A stretch of DNA of 64,000 nt from Pseudoflavonifractor sp050943825. GTDB lineage: Bacteria > Bacillota > Clostridia > Oscillospirales > Oscillospiraceae. The position numbers and the translations under genes were made by a program. Shown here piece by piece: positions 53,396-61,663 of this stretch. Where the stretch lies: assembly GCF_050943825.1 (NCBI RefSeq), contig NZ_JBMNPX010000002.1, forward strand, positions 62,001-126,000, read 5' to 3'. The notes beneath the pieces were generated by a model. It was not told the origin of the DNA and did no database searches. It saw nothing but the letters and a program-made list of their open reading frames with translations. Each line of letters opens with the position of its first letter. The first letter of the stretch is position 1.

Positions 53396-54823
53396 CTAGA
53401 ACTGAAAGTAGATGAAGGCGGTGGCCCCGTGCTGCGTCAGCACCAGGCAGCGGCAGATCACGATGGCCGCAATCAGCAGGAAATAGAGCAGAGGGACGGC
53501 GTACCGCCCCCGGGCCTGGTTTTCCTGCACGCTCAGGGCGGGCAGCCGTTCCAGCAGGGGCAGCAGGAGCACCAGCAGGCAGGCCAGTATCAGCTCCACC
53601 CGGCCCATGCTCAGCTCGGTCAGGGCGGCGGACAGGCGGAAGTCGGTGAAGATGGATTGGAGAATGAACACTGCCTGGGACAGGTCGGACGCACGGAAAA
53701 ATACCCAGGCAAAGCACACCAAAACCAGGGTTACTGCCCTGTGGAACCACCGGCCCAAGGACGACTTGAGCTGCCGCCGTCCCAGCAGCAGGGTCTCCGC
53801 CGTCAGAAACAGACCGTGGAGCCCGCCCCACACCACAAAGGTCAGGTTGGCCCCGTGCCACAGGCCGCTGACCAGAAAGACCACCAGGATGTTGACGCAC
53901 TGCCGCAAGCGTCCCCGGCGGCTGCCGCCCAGAGGGATGTACAGGTAGTCGGTGAACCAGCGGGTCAGGCTGATGTGCCACCGCCGCCAGAAGTCCCGGA
54001 TAGATGCGGCAGCGTAGGGCTGCCGGAAGTTCTCGGTGAGCCGGATGCCCATGAGCCGGGCACAGCCCATGGCGATGTCGGAGTAGCCGGAGAAGTCGCA
54101 GTAGATCTGCAGGGCAAAGAGCACGGTGGCCAGCGCCATGGCCGCGCCCCCAGCCCCGGCGGCGTCCCCATAGGCCGTATCCACAAAGGGGGCCAGAAAG
54201 TCGGAGATGAGCACCTTTTTGCCGTATCCCCGCACCAGGAACCGGACGCCCTGGGCAATGTCCTCCTGCTCCAGGGAGTTGGGGGCCTTCAGCTGGGGCA
54301 GCAGATCGCCGGGGCGCTCGATGGGCCCGGCCACCAGCTGGGGGAAGAAAGAGACAAACAGGGCGTAGTACCCCAGGTGGCGCTCGGCCCGGATAGTGCC
54401 CCGATAGACGTCAAAGGTGTAGGACATGGTCTGGAACACATAGAAGGAGATGCCCATGGGCAGCAGCAGATGGAAGCCGGAAAAGCTGCTCTCCACCCCA
54501 AACAGTTTCAGCAGGGAGAACACCCCGCCCAGGGCAAAGTCCAGGTATTTGAAGAGGAACAGGATGCCCAGACACACCACCGCATCCAGAACCACCGCCC
54601 GGCGCTTCTGCTTTCTGGTCTCCGCCCGCTCGATGCGCAGGGCGCTTGCGTAGGACACCAGGGTGGTGAGAAAGATAAGGCTGAGCAGCCAGGGGCTGTG
54701 GCAGGCGTAGAAGAAGTAGGAGGCGGGCAGGAGCACCATCCACCGCTTTTTCCATGGGATGAGCCGGTAGAGGGCCAGCACCGCCGGGAGAAAGAGAAGA
54801 AAACCGGGGGACACAAAGCTCAT
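53396..54823 (-). CDS. MBOAT family O-acyltransferase, second system
   Basis: 475 aa with about ten to eleven helices. The active-site histidine is H323 in VSGLWHGANLTF; RDFWRRWHISLTRWFTDYLY precedes it. Overall similarity to the MBOAT at 1338-2756 is clear in the core but not in the ends, so this is a separate system, not a recent copy. It overlaps the 81-residue membrane protein gene by four bases and lies 12 bases before the SGNH gene. Confidence 0.92.
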   Translation of the reverse strand: MSFVSPGFLLFLPAVLALYRLIPWKKRWMVLLPASYFFYACHSPWLLSLIFLTTLVSYASALRIERAETRKQKRRAVVLDAVVCLGILFLFKYLDFALGGVFSLLKLFGVESSFSGFHLLLPMGISFYVFQTMSYTFDVYRGTIRAERHLGYYALFVSFFPQLVAGPIERPGDLLPQLKAPNSLEQEDIAQGVRFLVRGYGKKVLISDFLAPFVDTAYGDAAGAGGAAMALATVLFALQIYCDFSGYSDIAMGCARLMGIRLTENFRQPYAAASIRDFWRRWHISLTRWFTDYLYIPLGGSRRGRLRQCVNILVVFLVSGLWHGANLTFVVWGGLHGLFLTAETLLLGRRQLKSSLGRWFHRAVTLVLVCFAWVFFRASDLSQAVFILQSIFTDFRLSAALTELSMGRVELILACLLVLLLPLLERLPALSVQENQARGRYAVPLLYFLLIAAIVICRCLVLTQHGATAFIYFQF

Positions 54824-55065
54824 TTCTTCTCCCCCCTTACCACAGTCAGAAAACAGGTGAGGGCCGGGAGGAGCAGCAGGAGCAGAAGCTCCTCATAGGG
54901 CACTGAGCAGGCCAGCGCAACGATTACCATGGCCGACGCGGACAACGCCGCCAGTACCGCCGCCGCACAGCCGCCCCGGCGGAGCAGCCCGGCCAGAGCG
55001 GTCAGAATCAGAGATAAAACCAGCAGGGCGGGAATGAGGGGGTACTGGAGAAAGACAAAGGTCAT
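54820..55065 (-). CDS. Small membrane protein of the MBOAT operon
   Basis: 81 aa, nearly all hydrophobic: helices at about 5-27, 32-53 and 55-75, with basic residues RRGG between and RGEKK at the end. It overlaps the genes on both sides by four bases (ATGA junctions), so translation is coupled. No family recognised. DltX, a tiny partner of the MBOAT protein DltB, offers an analogy for its role, but DltX has one helix and there is no sequence match that I can see. Confidence 0.75.
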   Translation of the reverse strand: MTFVFLQYPLIPALLVLSLILTALAGLLRRGGCAAAVLAALSASAMVIVALACSVPYEELLLLLLLPALTCFLTVVRGEKK

Positions 55066-56852
55066 GCTTCTCCCTCCAGTGCCCGGCGCAGGTCGTCAAT
55101 GACCTGGGCGGTGTGGATGTGCACGCCCTCGGTGCTGAGATGGTTGTCGGTGGCGTAGAAGTACAGCGGGTCCATGAGGGAGGACTGAATGTCGGAGATG
55201 ACGGGTGCGTGGAGCCTCTGCCGGAACAGGGCGTCCAGCTCGGTGATGGATTCCTCGGTGCTGTCCTCCGAGATGCTGGTACGGCTGCGGGGTGAGTAGG
55301 TGAAGTACACTGCCACGCCCTTGGACGTAAAGCTGTCGTACATGGCGTTGATGCCCTGCCAGTCCGTCTCAGTGATATGGCTGGCGTTGTAGAAGGCCCG
55401 CTTGATGCCGAAATTCTCCCCGGACAGGTTGTTCTCCCGGTAGAGGATGTAGTCCCCGTAGCGGTTGTAGGTGGCCTGTTCCTGCCGGCTGCCGTCCTCA
55501 TCGTACATGGCGGGGGAGTCGTGGTAGGACCGGGGCGCCATGTCCATCCGGGCGGACTGGAAGTCCCCGAAGGCACCGAACAGATTGGTGAACTCCCGGC
55601 AGTCCAGCAGGGAGAGAAGGTCGTAGTTGGATTCGGTCATGCAGAAGGTCTCCTTGTCCAGAGCGGCACTGCCGCAGAACTGCTGCTCAATGGCGTCCAG
55701 CTCGGGGGAGTGGAGCAGAATATCCCCCTCCTTCATATAGTGGAGGACGATTCTGGCCTGGGGCAGCATGTTGGCGTAGGCGTACACCCCCATGTTCACC
55801 ACCTCGTAATCGGGAAACGCCTCAGCCAGCATGGGGCTGTCGTACCCGAACCGGGCGGAGGAGCCGCAGAAGAGCACCAGCTTGTCCTCCTCCGCCACCG
55901 ACCGGAGATAGTCCGCCTTATCGGGGAAGGTGTCAAAGTAGGTGCTGCTGTACGCCGGGTCCCTGACGGCGTTGAGGTGGAGGCGGGTGATGGCGTAATC
56001 CCCAAAGGAGGCTTCGTCCACCTGTTCCAGGGTATCAAAGAGGTAAAGATGCTCCGCTGTCAGGGCGGAAAAGGCCCCCGGCTCCACGGCTGTCAGGGTG
56101 GACGGCAGGGCCGCAATGTCCGCCGTCACAGTGCCAAAGGCTCCGGCTGCAATGGCGGTGACAGGCAGCCCACCCAGGGTCTCGGGGATGACCAGGTCCC
56201 TCTCTCTGCCGTCATAGCCGGTGATGATGGCGCCGCCGTCCTGCTCGGTCCAGGTGAAGGTCTCCTCCGGCGTACAGGGGAGCCACTCCGGGTAGAGGGT
56301 CAGCGTCTCCGCCCCGTCCTCTCTGGCGGAGCGGCTGCCAAAGCCGATATGGACACCGCTGCCGTCGGGAGCGGTATTCCAGCCCACAGCCAGAAAGCCC
56401 TCTCTGGAGAACTGTCCCCGCCAGGGCAGGGTGTTGGGGGACAGGCGTGGGCTGTCCTCCTGGACGGTGATGGTCTCTCCATGCCCGTCCCCTGGGGCAT
56501 AGACGGTGGTGAGAGCGGGAGCGGTGGTCAGCCGCACAACCGCCGGGTATTTGACGTCGTGGAGGATGAGGGTATAGTAGTCATAGCTGGCGGAAAAGCC
56601 GGTCTTGCCTGATACGGTGTACCGGTCAAAGCTGACCGATTCAATCCGACAGCCGGTGGGTACGCCAACGGTGGCTGACACATCTCCGCCCCGCTCCGTC
56701 TCGTAGATCTGGTTATAGAAGAACAGCTCCGGGTTGTCCTCAAAGACCACCTTGCAGGTGGGCACAGTCTCCCCACCGGTCGTGCAGCCGGACAGGAGCA
56801 GCAGCGCGGCGGTCAGCACCCCCGCCAGCTCCGGAACTCTGCGGATTCTCAC
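55062..56852 (-). CDS. Lipoprotein with InlB-like and LRR_5 repeats and SGNH-like domain
   Basis: 596 aa from a GTG at 56852 that has AAGGGGG eight bases upstream; a GTG at 56879 overlaps the deoR stop but lacks a site. The lipobox is LLLSGC. The order is a beta-rich N-terminus, a Listeria-Bacteroides type repeat (REGFLAVGWNTAPDGSG), leucine-rich LRR_5 segments (LVIPETLGGLPVTAIAAGAF), then an SGNH-like domain. Its block I is LVLFCGSSARFGYDSPML and its last block DNHLSTEGVHIH. Repeats and SGNH order are reversed compared with the protein at 51941. Probably one of two outer acyl-transfer or esterase components of the system. Confidence 0.75.
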   Translation of the reverse strand: MRIRRVPELAGVLTAALLLLSGCTTGGETVPTCKVVFEDNPELFFYNQIYETERGGDVSATVGVPTGCRIESVSFDRYTVSGKTGFSASYDYYTLILHDVKYPAVVRLTTAPALTTVYAPGDGHGETITVQEDSPRLSPNTLPWRGQFSREGFLAVGWNTAPDGSGVHIGFGSRSAREDGAETLTLYPEWLPCTPEETFTWTEQDGGAIITGYDGRERDLVIPETLGGLPVTAIAAGAFGTVTADIAALPSTLTAVEPGAFSALTAEHLYLFDTLEQVDEASFGDYAITRLHLNAVRDPAYSSTYFDTFPDKADYLRSVAEEDKLVLFCGSSARFGYDSPMLAEAFPDYEVVNMGVYAYANMLPQARIVLHYMKEGDILLHSPELDAIEQQFCGSAALDKETFCMTESNYDLLSLLDCREFTNLFGAFGDFQSARMDMAPRSYHDSPAMYDEDGSRQEQATYNRYGDYILYRENNLSGENFGIKRAFYNASHITETDWQGINAMYDSFTSKGVAVYFTYSPRSRTSISEDSTEESITELDALFRQRLHAPVISDIQSSLMDPLYFYATDNHLSTEGVHIHTAQVIDDLRRALEGEA

Positions 56853-56875
56853 GCAAAAGGCCCCCTTGCGCCCGG

Positions 56876-57619
56876 TCACCGGTTGATGATTTGGAGCCCG
56901 GCCTCCCGGTAGGGGGTCAGCAGCTCGTCCTCCGCGTCGGTAAAGATGCAGTCGTACTTCCGCAGGCTTACCGTGTGGTAGGGAGACTTCAGGCTGAACT
57001 TGGTCTTGTCCGTGATGAGGATACAGCGGTCGGACAGGTCCATGGCGGTGACCTTCAGCTCCTTCACCGCCAGAGAGTTCTCGTAGGTGCCCTCCATGTC
57101 GATGGCGGCGCAGGAGCAGAGCATCACATCGAACCGGAAGCCCCGCAGGGCGTTGCAGGCCGTGCTGCCGGTAAAGCCGGTGTTCAGCTTCAGTTCGCCG
57201 CCGGGCATGATGACCTGTACGTCATCCTGCTGCACCAGCCAGGTGGCGGCCTGGATGCCGTTGGTGACCGCCACCTTGTGGCGCAGGTTCATCCGCTGCA
57301 CCAGGGCCAGGCAGGTGGAGGAGTTGTCAATAAATATGGTATGGAACTCGGGCAGGTGGGGCAGGGCGATGGAGACGGTGACCTCCTTTCCGGTGGCGTT
57401 GACCTCCTGCCGGACGAAGATGGACACCTCTTCCGAGCCGTCGGAGTACATGGCGCCGCCGTGGGTCCGGCGGAGCAGTCCCATCCGCTGCATCTCGTTC
57501 AGGTCCCGACGCACGGTGGCCTCGCTGACGTATACCAATTTGCTCAAATCTGCAACAGTTGCGCGTTTGTGCATTTTCAGGTAGTCCAGGATTAGGTCAA
57601 AACGTTCGTTTGTATGCAT
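56876..57619 (-). CDS. DeoR family transcriptional regulator
   Basis: 247 aa from the ATG at 57619, with GGAGGGGG upstream. The DeoR HTH is complete: ERFDLILDYLKMHKRATV then VSEATVRRDLNEMQRMGLL with RRTHGGA. The C-terminal DeoRC sugar-phosphate sensor domain has DNSSTCLALVQRM, VAVTNGI and CSCAAIDMEGTYENS. Such regulators usually respond to a phosphorylated sugar. It heads the second acylation operon and is divergent from the GH3 gene. Candidate operators lie in the shared gap (57675-57690 and 57745-57774). Confidence 0.94.
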   Translation of the reverse strand: MHTNERFDLILDYLKMHKRATVADLSKLVYVSEATVRRDLNEMQRMGLLRRTHGGAMYSDGSEEVSIFVRQEVNATGKEVTVSIALPHLPEFHTIFIDNSSTCLALVQRMNLRHKVAVTNGIQAATWLVQQDDVQVIMPGGELKLNTGFTGSTACNALRGFRFDVMLCSCAAIDMEGTYENSLAVKELKVTAMDLSDRCILITDKTKFSLKSPYHTVSLRKYDCIFTDAEDELLTPYREAGLQIINR

Positions 57620-57645
57620 AATTACCCCCTCCATAATTCGCCGAT

Positions 57646-57674
57646 ATTGTATCATTCGGTCATTTTATTGTCAA
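57646..57674 (-). promoter_or_regulatory. Promoter of the deoR/acylation operon
   Basis: Minus strand TTGACA (57669-57674), 17-bp spacer, TACAAT (57646-57651). A perfect inverted repeat CAATCCC-tt-GGGATTG (57675-57690) abuts the -35. Confidence 0.85.
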
Positions 57675-57744
57675 CAATCCCTTGGGATTGGGATATTATG
57701 GATTTCGTTTACGGGCACGAAGCCGGTCTGCTACCTGAAATTTT

Positions 57745-57774
57745 GTTCATTTATGCTCATTTGTGTTCAAATAG
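57745..57774 (+). promoter_or_regulatory. Three helically phased 10-bp repeats, candidate DeoR operator
   Basis: GTTCATTTAT, GCTCATTTGT, GTTCAAATAG: three tandem 10-bp units, one per helix turn, midway between the divergent promoters. DeoR-family proteins often bind such phased direct repeats. Confidence 0.6.
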
Positions 57775-57824
57775 CCTGAAAAGTATGCTGTTCTTTCTAC
57801 TTCTTGGATATTATCACTAAAACG

Positions 57825-57853
57825 TGGACAAAAGATTACCACAGTGCTATAAT
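57825..57853 (+). promoter_or_regulatory. Promoter of the GH3 gene
   Basis: TGGACA (57825-57830), 17-bp spacer, TATAAT (57848-57853). Confidence 0.8.
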
Positions 57854-57903
57854 TCCTCACAACAGAACGGCCGTTAATGTTCATGCTACTATGGGGAGGA
57901 TAA

Positions 57904-60900
57904 ATGATGAAAGCGAAACGAATTGCACCCGTCATGCGAGGCCTTTCGGCTGTCATGGCCTCCGTGCTTGCCCTGTCTGTCGTGGGCACAGGTATTGCGG
58001 AGAGCTATCGTTCAGCGCTGGACGGCTTCCTTGGAACCAGCAGCTATGTCACCCTTACCGATGAGGATTCCGCCCGCTTCCAGAGCGACTATGCCACCAT
58101 CGATGAGATGAAGGCTGCCGCCAAGAACATCGCCATCAAGGAAGGCGAAGAGGGCACCGTCATCATGAAGAACGACAATGACGTGCTGCCTCTGGCTTCC
58201 GACACCACCGTCGCCCTCTTCGGCCTGGCCGCCTACGCACCCTATCCCTACACCAGCGGCGACCACAAGGCCGGCAACGCCGACGCGGTAGACCTGGTCC
58301 AGGCCCTCACCGATGCTGGCGTGAAGATTAACGAGACTGTGAAGGACTTCTACCAGAACGGCATCCTCAACAAGCACACTGAGGAGGTTCCCAACCAGTG
58401 GACCGGTGAGATGGAGACCGCCGTGGCCTACGACCACATCTACGTGGCCTCCCCCGGCGACATGACCACCTACCAGATCGCCGAGGTTCCCCCCACGGAG
58501 TACGAGAAGCTGGGCGCTCCCGCCGACTGGAAGAGCCAGGTGGACAAGGAAAACACCGTGGGCATCTGTGTGTTCGCCCGCGGCGCCGGCGAGGGCAACA
58601 CCTACGCCCCCGGTTCCGCTGTCAACTACGCCGGTGAGGAGACCGGTGAGGACCCCCTGGCCCTGAGCGAGGATGAGCTGGCTGTCATCGACGTGGCCAA
58701 GGAGACCTGCTCCAAGGTCATCGTCCTCCTGAACACCGGCAACACCATGGTCATCAAGGACATTGCCGCCGGCGGCGCCCACGAAGTGGACGGCATCGCC
58801 TACATCGGCTGCCTCAACGACTACCAGGCCATCGGCGTGGTGAATGTGCTCACCGGCCAGGTCAACGCCACCGGCGCCCTGCCCGACACCTATGTGGCTG
58901 ACAACGCCTCCAACCCCGCTGTGATGAACTTCGGCGGCGGCTACTATGCCGACTACGAGATCGTGGGCAGCGACGGCGACGATCCCCGCTATCCCGGCGT
59001 GGAGATCGCCAATACCACCGCCGGCTCCTTTGGCGGCAGCGACACCTATAACGGCGGCTACTACATTGTGGAGGCCGAGGGTATCTACGTGGGCTACAAG
59101 TACTACGAGACCCGTTACTACGACTCCATCGTGAATCCCGCCTCCGGCGCTTCTTCCGGCGCAGGCGCCACCCAGGACGCCACGTGGGATTACAATAAGG
59201 AAGTGCTCTACACCTTCGGCCACGGCCTGAGCTATCTGGACTACACCCAGACCCTGAAGAGTGTGGACGTGGACCGCACCCCCGACGGCAATATCACCGC
59301 CGTGGTGGAGATCAAGAACAACAGCGACCAGGACGGCTACTTCCTGGCTCAGCTCTATGTCCAGCAGCCCTACACCGACTACGACGTGCAGAACAAGGTG
59401 GAGAAGTCCGCCGTGATGTTCCTCAACTCCGCCAAGACTGAGGTTCCCGCCGGCGGCACCGCTGAGGTGACCATCACCGTGCCCACCAAGTACCTGGCCA
59501 GCTACGACTACACCAATGCCAAGACCTACATCCTGGACGCCGGCGACTACTACTTCACCGCCGCTGCCGGTGCCCACGAGGCCGTGAACAACATCCTGGC
59601 TGTCCAGGGCTACACCACCGCCGACGGCATGGACGCCGAGGCCTCCGGCACCGCTCAGGTCTGGAGCCTGGGTGAGCTGGACGACACCACTTTCTCCGTC
59701 TCCAACGGCACCGCCGTCACCAACGTGGCCGACGACGCCGACCTGAACTACTGGACCGGCGAGGACACCGTCACCTACCTGTCCCGCAGCGACTGGGAGA
59801 GCACCTATCCCATCAACTATAACGAGGTTGAGATCTACATCGCCGACAGCCCCAAGGCGGACGAGTGGATTGCCGAGCTCCGCGGCCAGACCTACACCAT
59901 CCAGACCGGGAACCCCGCCACTGAGGGCGGCGACCAGGGCGTCCGCTTCGACACCACCAGCATTCAGTACGAGCAGCTGGAGAACATCGACGATCCCTTC
60001 TGGGATACCCTGGTCTCCTCCATCACCATCGACGAGGCTGTGGGCGCCGTCATCCACGGCGGCAGCCAGTCCGACGTGCTGACCAACGTGGACAACCCCG
60101 TGGTCATCCAGAACGAGGGTGTCAGCGGCTTCACCGCCACCTACACTGACGAGACCACCGGCGAGACCTACCGCTTCAACGTCCACTCCCAGACCCTGAT
60201 GGGCTCCTCCTTCAACCCCGACCTGGCCTACGAGTGGGGCCGCATTGAGGGCAACTCCGGCCTGTGGCTCAAGCGTTACCACCTGTGGGGTACCGGCCTG
60301 ACCCAGCGCCGCACCCCCTACAACGGCCGTAACTACGAGTACATCTCCGAGGACCCCATGCTCACCAACCGCATCGGCTACGGCATCCTCCAGGGCTGCG
60401 CCGACATGGGCATCCTCAACGGTCCCAAGCACATGGGCTTCAACGACCAGGAGCACAACCGCGGCGGCATCTCCGCCTACATGAACGAGCAGAAGTTCCG
60501 TGAGACCGACCTGCGCTGCTTCCAGGGCGGCCTGAGCGACGCCGACGGTATGGCCGTCATGATCGCCTTCAACCGCATCGGCGCCACCAACGCCTCCCAC
60601 CACACCGGCATGCTGGTGGATATCCTCCGTAACGAGTGGGGCTACACCGGCCTTATCTCCACCGACATGATGAACAACAAGTACTACTTCAACGCCGAGT
60701 CCATGGTCATGGCCGGCATCACCCAGGTGGCCGACTTTGCCACTCAGGACAACCACATCAATCTGGGCGAGGGCGGCGTAGACGCCACTTGGCCCTATAT
60801 CTCCGTAGAGACCGTCAGCGGCGACGCCGACCTGGTGGAGCAGGCCCGGGATAACCTGAAGTACCAGCTCTACACCTACGCCAACAGCGCCATCATGAAC

Positions 60901-61041
60901 GTGTCCACCGAGAAGGTCAACACCTGGTGGGATGACGCGCTGGCTGCCGTCACCTATGTCAGCGGCGCCCTGGCCGTTGTGACTGCCGTGGCCTGGATTG
61001 CCCTGACCCTGGTGCCCGAGAAGAAGAAGGAGGAGGTATAA
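57904..61041 (+). CDS. GH3 beta-glycosidase with reversed domain order and two membrane anchors
   Basis: 1045 aa. It starts with a signal-anchor helix (about 8-32). The GH3 C-terminal alpha/beta sandwich comes first (EEGTVIMKNDNDVLPL near residue 80, then VIVLLNTGNTMVI), followed by a fibronectin III-like domain (about 455-545). After an unassigned region (560-760) comes the GH3 N-terminal barrel, with K842-H843 and the nucleophile D921 in YTGLISTDMM. A C-terminal helix (about 1016-1036) and basic tail end the protein. Normal GH3 order is barrel then sandwich; reversed forms are known from ruminococci. Both anchors suggest an outward-facing enzyme tied to the membrane. Substrate unknown. Confidence 0.88.
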   Translation: MMKAKRIAPVMRGLSAVMASVLALSVVGTGIAESYRSALDGFLGTSSYVTLTDEDSARFQSDYATIDEMKAAAKNIAIKEGEEGTVIMKNDNDVLPLASDTTVALFGLAAYAPYPYTSGDHKAGNADAVDLVQALTDAGVKINETVKDFYQNGILNKHTEEVPNQWTGEMETAVAYDHIYVASPGDMTTYQIAEVPPTEYEKLGAPADWKSQVDKENTVGICVFARGAGEGNTYAPGSAVNYAGEETGEDPLALSEDELAVIDVAKETCSKVIVLLNTGNTMVIKDIAAGGAHEVDGIAYIGCLNDYQAIGVVNVLTGQVNATGALPDTYVADNASNPAVMNFGGGYYADYEIVGSDGDDPRYPGVEIANTTAGSFGGSDTYNGGYYIVEAEGIYVGYKYYETRYYDSIVNPASGASSGAGATQDATWDYNKEVLYTFGHGLSYLDYTQTLKSVDVDRTPDGNITAVVEIKNNSDQDGYFLAQLYVQQPYTDYDVQNKVEKSAVMFLNSAKTEVPAGGTAEVTITVPTKYLASYDYTNAKTYILDAGDYYFTAAAGAHEAVNNILAVQGYTTADGMDAEASGTAQVWSLGELDDTTFSVSNGTAVTNVADDADLNYWTGEDTVTYLSRSDWESTYPINYNEVEIYIADSPKADEWIAELRGQTYTIQTGNPATEGGDQGVRFDTTSIQYEQLENIDDPFWDTLVSSITIDEAVGAVIHGGSQSDVLTNVDNPVVIQNEGVSGFTATYTDETTGETYRFNVHSQTLMGSSFNPDLAYEWGRIEGNSGLWLKRYHLWGTGLTQRRTPYNGRNYEYISEDPMLTNRIGYGILQGCADMGILNGPKHMGFNDQEHNRGGISAYMNEQKFRETDLRCFQGGLSDADGMAVMIAFNRIGATNASHHTGMLVDILRNEWGYTGLISTDMMNNKYYFNAESMVMAGITQVADFATQDNHINLGEGGVDATWPYISVETVSGDADLVEQARDNLKYQLYTYANSAIMNVSTEKVNTWWDDALAAVTYVSGALAVVTAVAWIALTLVPEKKKEEV

Positions 61042-61043
61042 CC

Positions 61044-61520
61044 ATGAACATCAAGAAACAGTCCGCTGGCGTTTGGGTGAACCTGATTGCCGCCATCCTG
61101 GCAGTGGCCTCTCTGATTGTCTACGGCGTGAATATCTCCAGCGAGGGCTACTTCCAGAACGCTACCGTCAGCAGCATGATGAACTACGGTATCCCCGCCA
61201 TTATTCTGCTGGTGCTGGTGATTGTCCTGGCCCAGCTGAAGCTGACCGGCGGCGCTGCCGCCGCGGTGGAGATTATCTCCGGCGCCATGCGCATCGCCGT
61301 CCCCGTGCTCCTCACCCTCTGCCTCATCAACCTGATTGCGGCCAGAGCTGAGGGCCTGGGCTATATCTACTTCTCCAACGCCGATGTCACCCTGGAGGTG
61401 CAGACCCCCGAGAACCTGTCCTCCGCCACCGGCACCATCGCCAACATGATCTGCCTGGCGGTGTCCGCCGTTGTCGCCATGGCGGCAGCCTTCTTCCGCC
61501 TCACCAAGAAAGAGGCCTGA
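61044..61520 (+). CDS. Four-helix membrane protein coupled to the GH3 enzyme
   Basis: 158 aa with four predicted helices (about 10-30, 45-65, 75-100 and 130-152) and an extracellular loop containing YFSNADVTLEVQTPENLS between helices 3 and 4. The start is three bases after the GH3 stop, with GAGGAGG inside the end of GH3, so the two are made together. No known family recognised. It may hold, export or assist the GH3 enzyme, or move its products. Confidence 0.8.
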   Translation: MNIKKQSAGVWVNLIAAILAVASLIVYGVNISSEGYFQNATVSSMMNYGIPAIILLVLVIVLAQLKLTGGAAAAVEIISGAMRIAVPVLLTLCLINLIAARAEGLGYIYFSNADVTLEVQTPENLSSATGTIANMICLAVSAVVAMAAAFFRLTKKEA

Positions 61521-61560
61521 GAAACCTTCGGGCAAGCGTTGAAGGCCTGAACAGGGTTTG

Positions 61561-61599
61561 AATTGCTGTGCCCGGGTGCTCCCCCCGGGCACAGCAATT
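61561..61599 (+). terminator. Hairpin after the GH3 operon
   Basis: 16-bp perfect stem AATTGCTGTGCCCGGG with a 7-base loop; short U-run. Likely terminator or strong attenuator before the rhamnosidase. Confidence 0.7.
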
Positions 61600-61663
61600 T
61601 CCCATTTTGACCGCGAATGCGGAGCGGAAAGAACCTACGCTGTATGAGAAAGGTCAGTGGCAT

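Noticed and set aside
57745..57774. Tandem 10-bp units considered as a CRISPR or iteron array
   Set aside because: Only three degenerate units without spacers, next to divergent promoters and a DeoR gene; a regulator site is the simpler reading.
58012..60756. A 914-codon minus-strand frame opposite the GH3 gene
   Set aside because: Same antisense shadow effect; product is Gly/Val/His-rich without domains, while the plus strand has GH3 motifs and a ribosome site.
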